Source: Glaciecola amylolytica (GTDB taxonomy: Bacteria > Bacteroidota > Bacteroidia > Flavobacteriales_D > Crocinitomicaceae). Taken from it: a stretch of 64,000 bases of DNA. The notes under the pieces were generated by a model that did not search any database, had not been told where the DNA came from, and worked only from the letters and a program-made list of their open reading frames with translations. Position numbers and translations under genes: made by a program. The number at the start of each line of letters is the position of its first letter. The first letter of the stretch is position 1. The stretch is taken from assembly GCA_003856375.1 (NCBI GenBank), contig CP034120.1, forward strand, positions 1,240,001-1,304,000. Reading direction: 5' to 3'. Shown here piece by piece: positions 43,853 through 51,404 of this stretch.

Positions 43853-45030
43853 GAAAGATCCTTTTAGGATTGATTAGCTATCACCTGATTCCAATTGCAA
43901 TTTCACTGATTCTTCTTTTTTTTGCTGATTATTTGGTGTCGGGTGGTTTTGAGGCAGAGTCTCACAAGGAAACTGTGGTGTCCGGTGTTTCAGAATCTGT
44001 GCGGGGTTCGTTTAGCAATTGTACTAAAAAGCAGGCTGAAATTGAGTTGATGGGTTCCTTACAAAGTAAGGATAAATTAACCGTTTTAGGATCTTCGGAA
44101 CTTCAGGATCTTCCATATACCTGTTATTACTTTTTACCGGATAGTTTAGGAATCAAAACAACCGGATTCGGACACGCATACCATCAGAATCTGAGCATTG
44201 CCTGTGAACTGCTTGCTGCCGGAGATCATCTGAATAATGCAAATGTATGTGTGATATTGAGTCCGGGGTGGTTTCAGACGGAAGGCACAAACATTGAAGC
44301 ATTTCTGGAATTTGTGAGACCCAATTTTTTGAGGTCGATTATTCACGATTCCTCGATTCCTGAGCAGAATAAATTACACATTGCAAATTATGTCTGGGAT
44401 TATTTCAAAGACATCAACAATCCATCCCGAGAATTACTTTATTTCAGGAATATGTGGACGTGTAAGCGAAAAGGAGTAACATCGAAAAGTTTCACGTCTT
44501 ATACTTTGAGCCAGATTGAGAAGGTGAAATACGCAGTTACGGTAAAACAACCGCAATTGACGAAACCAGCTAAGGTGTTTCAATGGGAAAAAACAAAAGA
44601 CAGATTACAGAAGGAATTTTTGAAAACCTGTACCAACAATAACATTTATGTAGACAGCTTTTATTTTAGAGAATATTTGTTGGTGGATGGGGTGTATGAA
44701 AAATCACGGATGCAACCACTTAGTCCCGGAAGAGAATTTGAAGATTTTAAACTGGTTGTGGAGATCCTGAAACGTCATAATTGCCATGCAACGTTTGTTT
44801 TGCAACCATATAATCCGCATCATCAGGATGATTTAAGTCAATTCAACCCGGTAAGAAATCTGATAAAGAAAGAATTGACCAAAGCCGGTTTTCCTTTGCT
44901 GGATTTGTATGTTACCGACACAAAAAGCTATACACCCGGCATTTTGAAAGACATTATGCATCCGGGCGACAGAGGCTGGATGGAAATCAATTGGTTTTTA
45001 GCAAAACATTATAGAAAGTTACATGAATAA
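43849..45030 (+). CDS. dltD: D-alanyl transfer protein DltD
   Basis: A 393-residue protein with one N-terminal membrane anchor (about 5-27). LTVLGSSELQDLPYTC (residues about 79-94) contains the nucleophile motif G-S-S-E of DltD; SIACELLAAGDHLNNANVCVILSPGWFQTEG is the conserved 'SPxWF' region; and DIMHPGDRGWMEINWFLA near the C terminus has the Asp-His partner pattern. DltD moves D-alanine outside the membrane to its final acceptor. It overlaps dltC and dltX at its ends. Confidence 0.9.
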   Translation: MRKILLGLISYHLIPIAISLILLFFADYLVSGGFEAESHKETVVSGVSESVRGSFSNCTKKQAEIELMGSLQSKDKLTVLGSSELQDLPYTCYYFLPDSLGIKTTGFGHAYHQNLSIACELLAAGDHLNNANVCVILSPGWFQTEGTNIEAFLEFVRPNFLRSIIHDSSIPEQNKLHIANYVWDYFKDINNPSRELLYFRNMWTCKRKGVTSKSFTSYTLSQIEKVKYAVTVKQPQLTKPAKVFQWEKTKDRLQKEFLKTCTNNNIYVDSFYFREYLLVDGVYEKSRMQPLSPGREFEDFKLVVEILKRHNCHATFVLQPYNPHHQDDLSQFNPVRNLIKKELTKAGFPLLDLYVTDTKSYTPGILKDIMHPGDRGWMEINWFLAKHYRKLHE

Positions 45031-45178
45031 GTATCGGATAATTCAAAACATCTTGATTTACACCTTGTTGTTGGTGGGAGCATTTCTTTTTTATGTAGTT
45101 CATATTGAAGATTGGATGGGAAAGGATCATCCAGCTGAATCAAGCTCAAAGGTGAATTTCATTTATCAGCAATTCTAA
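45023..45178 (+). CDS. dltX: DltX-like small membrane protein
   Basis: A 51-residue frame from the ATG at 45023, overlapping the dltD stop by eight bases and ending six bases before dltB. It has a single membrane segment (LIYTLLLVGAFLFYVV) and ends in FIYQQF. DltX of Firmicutes is of the same size, has one N-terminal helix and ends in an F-I-Y-x-x-F motif that accepts D-alanine during transfer. Position and C-terminal motif both fit. It falls below the usual size cut-off for gene calls and is easily missed. Confidence 0.8.
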   Translation: MNKYRIIQNILIYTLLLVGAFLFYVVHIEDWMGKDHPAESSSKVNFIYQQF

Positions 45179-45184
45179 AGTAAA

Positions 45185-46387
45185 ATGGGAAAATTGCATA
45201 GTGTTCTGCCATTCACTGAACCCGGATTCTTTTACTTTTTATTCATCGGAATCGGATTACTGGTGTTGGGAAAACAGTTTTTTTCAGGGAAGCTGAAGTA
45301 CTCATATTTTCTGGCTTTTATATGCCTTGCATATCTGTTGCTTTTTTTCACCAAACCTATCCAGATTCTTGGACTGATGGGTTATTTTTACGGAATCTAT
45401 TACCTCTTTTCGCGCGTTTTGAAATATGGGGGATTGCTGCTTCCGGTTGTTCTGATTTCATTGCCGATGATTTTCATGAAGACTCTGAACATTCTTCCGA
45501 CGGAAGGTTCGGGTATTCTGAAGGGACTTTCACTTGTTTTTCAGGTTGCAGGAATTTCATTCATGACCTTCAAAGTTATTCAGTTGTACATTGATGAAAG
45601 TCAGAAGGAAAAAGCTGTTTCAGCGCTCGATTTCTTCAATTTCACTGCTTTTGTGCCAACGTTGCTGATCGGTCCGATAGATCGTTTCTCCCGATTCAAT
45701 GAAAATGTGAAGACAGGATATGAATCGATGACCTCAGAAGCTTTTTTGGATGGACTCAATGATCTGATCAGAGGATTGCTCTACAAATTCATTATAGCGC
45801 ACGGAATCTCAATTCTGGTTTTGGATCGATTGGAAAACAACGGGACGGTGTTGTTTCATTTAGAGAATATGTACTCTTATTTGTTTTATCTCTTTTTTGA
45901 TTTTGCCGGCTATTCCTTATTGGCAATCGGATTCAGTAAGATGATGGGAATTCAGACTCCGATCAACTTCAACAAACCATTTCTGGCCGTTAATCCGAAA
46001 GATTTCTGGAAACGATGGCACGCTACTCTTGGTGACTGGCTGAACGACTATTTTTTCAAACCCATTTTTAAAGAACTTACAACGAAGAAAAAATTCAAGC
46101 CCATTCAACGACAGAACCTGGCGTTGTTTTTAACCTTTACATTGATGGGATTCTGGAATGGATTTCAATTGCATTATATTTTAAGCGGTATGCTTTTCGG
46201 GTTGTTTTCCATCAGCCACAATTACTACGTTTATTTGTGTAAAAAGAAAGGAAAGGATGTGTTTTTCGGAAAATTATCTCCCAAAGCCATTCAGATAATT
46301 TCTATTTTTCTGATGTTTAATTCGGTCGCTTTTGTCATCTATCTGTTTAGTGGTAAAATCAGTTACATGTTTGATAAGATATTTTAA
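45185..46387 (+). CDS. dltB: MBOAT D-alanyl transferase DltB
   Basis: A 400-residue multipass membrane protein. FWKRWHATLGDWLNDYFFKPI is the conserved motif of the MBOAT family, and the catalytic His is in FWNGFQLHYILSGMLFG near residue 337. An N-terminal set of hydrophobic segments forms the ring of the DltB barrel. DltB transfers D-alanine from DltC across the membrane to DltX. It is four bases upstream of dltA. Confidence 0.9.
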   Translation: MGKLHSVLPFTEPGFFYFLFIGIGLLVLGKQFFSGKLKYSYFLAFICLAYLLLFFTKPIQILGLMGYFYGIYYLFSRVLKYGGLLLPVVLISLPMIFMKTLNILPTEGSGILKGLSLVFQVAGISFMTFKVIQLYIDESQKEKAVSALDFFNFTAFVPTLLIGPIDRFSRFNENVKTGYESMTSEAFLDGLNDLIRGLLYKFIIAHGISILVLDRLENNGTVLFHLENMYSYLFYLFFDFAGYSLLAIGFSKMMGIQTPINFNKPFLAVNPKDFWKRWHATLGDWLNDYFFKPIFKELTTKKKFKPIQRQNLALFLTFTLMGFWNGFQLHYILSGMLFGLFSISHNYYVYLCKKKGKDVFFGKLSPKAIQIISIFLMFNSVAFVIYLFSGKISYMFDKIF

Positions 46388-46390
46388 GAT

Positions 46391-47872
46391 ATGAGATTTT
46401 GCTTTACCACCAAAGAGTTTGTCGATTGCGAAAAAGACACAGATAAATTAGCTGTTGTTGGAGATGGAGCTCAGCTTACCTGGATGGAATTTGCTCAGAA
46501 AGTAGATGAACTGGTGAGCTATTTTGAAAAGCAGGAATGGAAAAATATCAAATTTCCGGTGATTCTTTATGGCCACAAGCAGGTGGAAATGATTGTTTCG
46601 ATTTATGCATTGATGAAACTGGAAATTCCATATATTCCTGCTGATGTGATCTATCCTAAGGAACGCATTGAATCCATCAAAACCATATCGAAATCGCAGC
46701 TGATCATCAATTGTTCAGGAGAAAACATTGATTTTAAAGATGTTTCGATACTTGATTTCGCGGAAGGGGAAATCAAGCTGGTTCAAGAAAATGAAATGCT
46801 TTTTGAAAATCAAAAGGAGCAGGATCCGCTGGTTTATTTGATTTTTACATCCGGAAGTACCGGTGAACCAAAAGGAGTGCAGATCAGTACACAGGCCGTT
46901 CAGGATTTTACCACATGGATGCGGGAAGATTTTGGGTTTACAGCGGCTGATGTTTTTGTGAATATTGCAGTGTTGAGCTTTGATTTGTCTGTTTATGAAT
47001 TGATGTCGTTCGGTGCTATCGGAGCAACCATTCTTTTAAATTCCAAAAACACTTCGGAAAACCCTGATTTACTTCTGGAAAGAATTGAAAAATATCAAGG
47101 AACCATTTGGGTTTCTACCCCTTCATTTTCATTCATTTACTCACGAATCGATGATACTGCCAAATTAGATTCCATACGCTTCTTTTTGTTTTGCGGTGAG
47201 TTGTTACCACATTCTTTAGCGAAGACTTTGGTGGAGAAATTTCCAAAATCAATCGTTTATAACACCTATGGCCCCACAGAAGCAACCGTGGCAACAACAC
47301 AGGTGATCATTGATAAAGAAACACTTGAAAAGTATAATCCGCTTCCGGTTGGAAAATCCAAACCGCGCAGTCAGATTTTGATTGAAAATGATGAAATCGT
47401 GATTGTCGGCAAAAATGTCTCACTCGGATATCTGAACAGACCGGATTTAAATTCCGAAAAGTTTGTTTCAAGAAACGGCGAGCGGGCATTCAAAACCGGA
47501 GATCAGGGATATCTGGAAGACGGAATGCTGTTTTTTAAAGGCCGGAATGATGATCAGGTAAAACTTCACGGGTTTCGGATTGAATTGAATGAAATCAGTT
47601 CGAAGTTGAACGACCTGAATTTTGTTTTGCAGGCCGAAACGATTCCTTTGAAAAGAAACGGAGAGGTTAAGAAAATTGTCAGCCTGGTTCAGTTGAAATC
47701 AACCGTAGATCCGGATCACAACTGGCACGCAGAAATCATGGGCGCATTGGAGTCGGTTCTTCCGCATTACATGCTTCCTTCGGATATCAGATTTGTTGAA
47801 AAAATGCCTTTAAATCAGAATGGTAAGGCCGATAAAAAGAAACTGGAAGAGCTCTATTTGTCAAAAAGCTAA
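46391..47872 (+). CDS. dltA: D-alanine--carrier protein ligase DltA
   Basis: A 493-residue adenylate-forming enzyme. FTSGSTGEPKGVQIS (about 155-169) is the P-loop motif, NTYGPTEATVATTQ (about 292-305) the A5 motif, and FKTGDQGYLEDGMLFFKGR (about 366-384) and HGFRIELNEI the A7/A8 motifs; NQNGKADKKKL near the end carries the A10 lysine. DltA activates D-alanine with ATP and loads it on DltC. It is last in the operon. Confidence 0.9.
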   Translation: MRFCFTTKEFVDCEKDTDKLAVVGDGAQLTWMEFAQKVDELVSYFEKQEWKNIKFPVILYGHKQVEMIVSIYALMKLEIPYIPADVIYPKERIESIKTISKSQLIINCSGENIDFKDVSILDFAEGEIKLVQENEMLFENQKEQDPLVYLIFTSGSTGEPKGVQISTQAVQDFTTWMREDFGFTAADVFVNIAVLSFDLSVYELMSFGAIGATILLNSKNTSENPDLLLERIEKYQGTIWVSTPSFSFIYSRIDDTAKLDSIRFFLFCGELLPHSLAKTLVEKFPKSIVYNTYGPTEATVATTQVIIDKETLEKYNPLPVGKSKPRSQILIENDEIVIVGKNVSLGYLNRPDLNSEKFVSRNGERAFKTGDQGYLEDGMLFFKGRNDDQVKLHGFRIELNEISSKLNDLNFVLQAETIPLKRNGEVKKIVSLVQLKSTVDPDHNWHAEIMGALESVLPHYMLPSDIRFVEKMPLNQNGKADKKKLEELYLSKS

Positions 47873-47923
47873 GTTGATTTCTCTCAACGGAATAATTCGA
47901 CCGGATATTTCGATTTAAAAGCT

Positions 47924-47931
47924 TATTTTTG
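47924..47931 (+). promoter_or_regulatory. -7 element before DUF4290-murA
   Basis: TATTTTTG matches the consensus exactly, 18 bases before the DUF4290 start at 47950, so transcription starts very close to translation. Confidence 0.6.
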
Positions 47932-47949
47932 AACTTTCGAAGAAAATTT

Positions 47950-48600
47950 ATGGAATACAACACCACGAGACCGAAGTTATTACTTCCGGAGTATGGTAGA
48001 AACGTACAAGAAATGATTTCTCATGCCATGGAAATTGCTGATCGTGAGGAGCGAAACAAAGCTTCACGTGCAATTATCGAGGTAATGGGACAATTGAATC
48101 CGCATTTACGCGATGTGGATGATTTCAAACATAAGCTTTGGACACATTTGTTCGTTATGTCTGATTTCAAACTGGATGTTGATTCTCCGTATGAGATTCC
48201 TAAACCGGAAATGCTTTCAAGTAAGCCCGAGCGGATGATTTACCCGAAAGGAAAAATCAAATTCGGTCACTACGGAAAATACACACAGGAAATTTTAAGA
48301 GACGCGAAGAATGTAACAGCTTCTGATGAACGCGAATTCTTAAAGATCACGATGGCCAATTTCATGAAAAAACAGTATTTGGCATATAACAATGATGCTG
48401 TTGAAAATCACGTGATTGCCAATCAATTGAGAGACCTTTCTCAGGGAGAATTGATTCTTGAAAACCCGGATGAATTGATGAATACAAACCTGATTTTGAA
48501 ATCGTTTGGAATTCAGCCGAATAAACGTCCGAAGAAGAATCAGAAAAATCAAAAGAATTTTAAAGGAAAAAATCAAAACCAAAATCGTAATAAGAATTAA
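47950..48600 (+). CDS. DUF4290 protein
   Basis: A 216-residue protein from the ATG at 47950 (MEYNTTRPKLLLPEYGRNVQEM). NASRAIIEVMGQLNPHLRDVDDFKHKLWTHL-like text (with ADREERNKASRAI before it) is the DUF4290 pattern that I recall as highly conserved in Bacteroidota and commonly next to murA. The C terminus is a low-complexity Lys/Asn/Gln tail that may bind nucleic acid. Function is not known. Its stop is two bases before murA. Confidence 0.85.
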   Translation: MEYNTTRPKLLLPEYGRNVQEMISHAMEIADREERNKASRAIIEVMGQLNPHLRDVDDFKHKLWTHLFVMSDFKLDVDSPYEIPKPEMLSSKPERMIYPKGKIKFGHYGKYTQEILRDAKNVTASDEREFLKITMANFMKKQYLAYNNDAVENHVIANQLRDLSQGELILENPDELMNTNLILKSFGIQPNKRPKKNQKNQKNFKGKNQNQNRNKN

Positions 48601-48602
48601 AT

Positions 48603-49910
48603 ATGTCATCGTTTGAAATTTACGGGGGAAAGAAGCTAAAAGGCGAATTGACTGTTCAAGGCGCAAAAAATGAGGCTTTACAAGTGTTATGTGCTCCTTT
48701 GCTGACTTCTGAAAAAGTTACTATTTCAAATATTCCGGATATCGTGGATGTCAATAAGTTGATCGACTTATTGCAAACGATGGGAGTGAAGATCGAAAAA
48801 GTGGAGCGGGGAACTTATGTTTTTCAGGCGAAAGAGATCGATCTGTCTTATCTGGAGACCGAAGATTTCAAAAAAAGAGCGGCATCGTTAAGAGGTTCTA
48901 TTATGATTGTCGGGCCTTTATTGGCTCGTTTCGGGAAAGGATTTATTCCGAAACCGGGTGGAGATAAAATCGGACGAAGAAGACTTGATACGCACTTTGA
49001 CGGATTTGCTCTTTTGGGGGCAAAATTCAATTACGATGCAGGAGAGCATTTCTATTCGATTGAAGCGAAAAAATTAAAAGGAACATACATTCATTTGGAT
49101 GAAGCTTCCGTAACCGGAACGGCAAACATTATCATGGCGGCTGTTTTGGCAGAAGGAACTACCACATTTTACAATGCTGCCTGTGAACCGTACATTCAGC
49201 AATTGTGTAAAATGTTGAATTCAATGGGGGCGAAAATCTCCGGAATCAGCTCGAATTTACTGACGATCGAAGGAGTGAAGGAATTGGGTGGTTGTTATCA
49301 CCGCATTCTTCCGGATATGATCGAAATCGGTAGTTTCATCGGTTTGGCGGCAATGACGCAGTCCGAAATCACGATCAAGGACGTAAGCTGGGAAAACTTA
49401 GGTGTTATCCCGAACACGTTCAGAAGATTGGGAATCAAATTGGAACGAAGAGGAGACGATATTTATATTCCTGCTCAGGAATCATATGAAATCGACACAT
49501 TTATCGATGGTTCTATTTTGACTATTTACGATGCGCCGTGGCCGGGATTCACACCGGATTTGTTGTCAATCATTCTGGTTGTGGCAACTCAGGCAAAAGG
49601 AAGTGTGTTGATTCACCAAAAAATGTTCGAATCGCGTTTGTTCTTTACCGATAAACTGATCGACATGGGAGCACAGATCATTTTGTGTGATCCGCACAGA
49701 GCAACGGTAATCGGTTTGGGAAGACATCACCACTTAAGAGGAATTCAGATGACTTCTCCGGATATCCGTGCGGGAGTTTCCTTATTGATTGCGGCGCTTT
49801 CTGCAGAAGGAAAAAGTGTGATTCACAATATCGAACAAATTGACAGAGGGTATCAGGATATCGATATTCGTTTGCGTAATTTGGGAGCAGATATTCGTCG
49901 TGTAAATTAA
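48603..49910 (+). CDS. murA: UDP-GlcNAc 1-carboxyvinyltransferase MurA
   Basis: A 435-residue protein of normal MurA length. LTVQGAKNEALQVLCAPLL (16-34) holds the catalytic Lys22, and the active-site loop reads KPGGDKIGRRR with Asp121 where E. coli MurA has Cys115. MurA transfers enolpyruvate from PEP to UDP-GlcNAc, the first committed step of peptidoglycan synthesis. Asp in that place is known from Mycobacterium, Chlamydia and Borrelia and gives fosfomycin insensitivity. The gene sits between DUF4290 and a thioredoxin-like gene (6-base gap), one operon. Confidence 0.95.
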   Translation: MSSFEIYGGKKLKGELTVQGAKNEALQVLCAPLLTSEKVTISNIPDIVDVNKLIDLLQTMGVKIEKVERGTYVFQAKEIDLSYLETEDFKKRAASLRGSIMIVGPLLARFGKGFIPKPGGDKIGRRRLDTHFDGFALLGAKFNYDAGEHFYSIEAKKLKGTYIHLDEASVTGTANIIMAAVLAEGTTTFYNAACEPYIQQLCKMLNSMGAKISGISSNLLTIEGVKELGGCYHRILPDMIEIGSFIGLAAMTQSEITIKDVSWENLGVIPNTFRRLGIKLERRGDDIYIPAQESYEIDTFIDGSILTIYDAPWPGFTPDLLSIILVVATQAKGSVLIHQKMFESRLFFTDKLIDMGAQIILCDPHRATVIGLGRHHHLRGIQMTSPDIRAGVSLLIAALSAEGKSVIHNIEQIDRGYQDIDIRLRNLGADIRRVN

Positions 49911-49916
49911 AAGACT

Positions 49917-50432
49917 ATGAAAAATTCAATAATCATTCTTTCGACATTGTTGCTTGTTGGTGTGGCTTTGTCATCTTTCAAATCCGTTAAAAGCGCACCG
50001 GCTGTTGGTTCGAAAGCACCGGAAATTGCTTTGATTGGAGTAGACGGAAAAGTAGTGAAATTGTCTTCTTTGAAAGGGAAGATGGTTTTGATCGATTTTT
50101 GGGCTTCCTGGTGCGGACCTTGCAGAAAGGAAAACCCGAATGTGGTTGAAGCATACAACAAATATAAGAAAGTTAAATTCAAGAATGCGAAAGGCTTTGA
50201 AGTATTTTCTGTTTCACTCGACCGCGATGAGACAAAGTGGAAAGAAGCGATTAAAGCTGACGGATTGATCTGGAAAAGCCATGTTTGGGACAAAGCAAAC
50301 GAAGCTGGGAAAGCCTATGCTGTTCAATTCATTCCAAGCGGATTTTTGGTAGACGGTGAAGGAAAAATCGTTGCATCAGGCGAATCTTTGAGAGGTTTGG
50401 GATTGCATGTGGAATTGGATAAGTGTAAATAA
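49917..50432 (+). CDS. TlpA-like thioredoxin-fold protein
   Basis: A 171-residue protein with an N-terminal hydrophobic signal or anchor (6-20) and a thioredoxin fold: LKGKMVLIDFWASWCGPCRKENP has the C-x-x-C at about residues 65-68, and IPSGFLVDGEGKIVA has the cis-Pro. It resembles the TlpA/ResA group, which reduce disulfides outside the cytoplasm, for example in cytochrome c maturation. It follows murA directly, but no maturation gene lies nearby. The start at 49917 keeps the signal segment. Confidence 0.9.
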   Translation: MKNSIIILSTLLLVGVALSSFKSVKSAPAVGSKAPEIALIGVDGKVVKLSSLKGKMVLIDFWASWCGPCRKENPNVVEAYNKYKKVKFKNAKGFEVFSVSLDRDETKWKEAIKADGLIWKSHVWDKANEAGKAYAVQFIPSGFLVDGEGKIVASGESLRGLGLHVELDKCK

Positions 50433-50475
50433 CGGAAGGTTCGCACTAAAACGATTCGTTCAGGCCACAAAAAGA

Positions 50476-50497
50476 CAAATAGATATCCATCTATTTG
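50476..50497 (+). terminator. Hairpin after TlpA-like gene
   Basis: CAAATAGA and TCTATTTG form a perfect 8-bp stem; a T run does not follow directly, so termination is uncertain. Confidence 0.45.
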
Positions 50498-50597
50498 CCC
50501 GGTGGTGTCAAGAGATTGGTGTTTTTTAGTTCAAAATAAAACCCTTTCCGAAATCCAAAATCAGTGGCTCAGCGTAAATGATTAAAAACGATTGACC

Positions 50598-51086
50598 ATG
50601 AAAAATTACTTGATTATTTTCACGCTGCTTTTCGGATTTTCGGCTTGTTCACAAGAAGCATCCAAATCCGATTCAACTTCTGTTAAAAAGAATGCCAAAT
50701 ACAACAAACTGACTGCTCAGGAGGAAAGCGTATTAATTGGCAAAAACACAGACCGGGCTTTTACCGGAGATTATTATCAAAAAACAGACAAAGGAGTTTA
50801 CATCTGTAAGCAATGCAACAATCCGTTGTATCGTTCGGATGATAAGTTTGAATCCCACTGCGGCTGGCCAAGCTTCGACGACGAAATAAAAGGATCAGTG
50901 ATTCGAGTACCGGATGCGGATGGAATGCGTACAGAAATCATTTGTGCGAATTGCCAAGGACATCTCGGTCATGTATTCACCGGAGAAGGGTTTACGGATA
51001 AAGATACCCGCCATTGCGTCAATACCAGTTCCATTCAGTTTTATCCTTCAAAAGATCTGGATAAACTTCCGAAAGTAATTAAGTAA
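50598..51086 (+). CDS. msrB: Peptide-methionine (R)-S-oxide reductase MsrB, lipoprotein
   Basis: A 162-residue protein from the ATG at 50598 with a lipoprotein signal (FGFSAC). The MsrB domain is complete: YKLTAQEESVLIG-like start, FTGDYYQ, two zinc-type CxxC pairs (ICKQC, ICANC), HCGWPSFDDEI, DGMRTEI, HLGHVFTGEGFTDK, and the catalytic Cys in TRHCVNTSSIQF near residue 140. It reduces methionine-R-sulfoxide, here probably in the periplasm. A short C-terminal copy of the same gene lies at 53834-53932. Confidence 0.93.
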   Translation: MKNYLIIFTLLFGFSACSQEASKSDSTSVKKNAKYNKLTAQEESVLIGKNTDRAFTGDYYQKTDKGVYICKQCNNPLYRSDDKFESHCGWPSFDDEIKGSVIRVPDADGMRTEIICANCQGHLGHVFTGEGFTDKDTRHCVNTSSIQFYPSKDLDKLPKVIK

Positions 51087-51404
51087 AATCAGAACGGGAT
51101 AGTAATTGGTAACTGTTTGGTATATAGTATTTTTTAGCGCTCCTACCGGTAAGCGCTTATATTATTTATGCGAGTGCGGTAGCCGAGTCATTTAATTTGT
51201 GCATTTGCGGAGAAAAATAGAGTGTCACCGGTACTCTCGTACAGAATCTTTCTGTTGTAAGGATCTTTTTACATAAAACAACTATTCAAACAGATCGTGA
51301 TATTTTAATTGAACACTGTTAAAAATAAAAATTTAACAGTGTTTATTGTTTAAATTCAAACAATAATTCATAATATAGGCCCCTAACAAGTAAAAGCACT
51401 ATTT
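51087..51404. other. Spacer with dispersed repeat and inverted repeat
   Basis: No gene is seen. Bases 51170-51211 match the reverse complement of 39242-39280 over about 40 bases. AACACTGTTAAA (51312-51323) and TTTAACAGTGTT (51332-51343) form a perfect 12-bp inverted repeat 60 bases before the metalloprotease gene, a possible operator or hairpin. Confidence 0.6.

Noticed and set aside
43631-47872. Non-ribosomal peptide or siderophore cluster (carrier protein plus adenylation enzyme)
   Set aside because: The MBOAT protein, DltD motifs and DltX-like peptide in one operon fit the dlt pathway far better.
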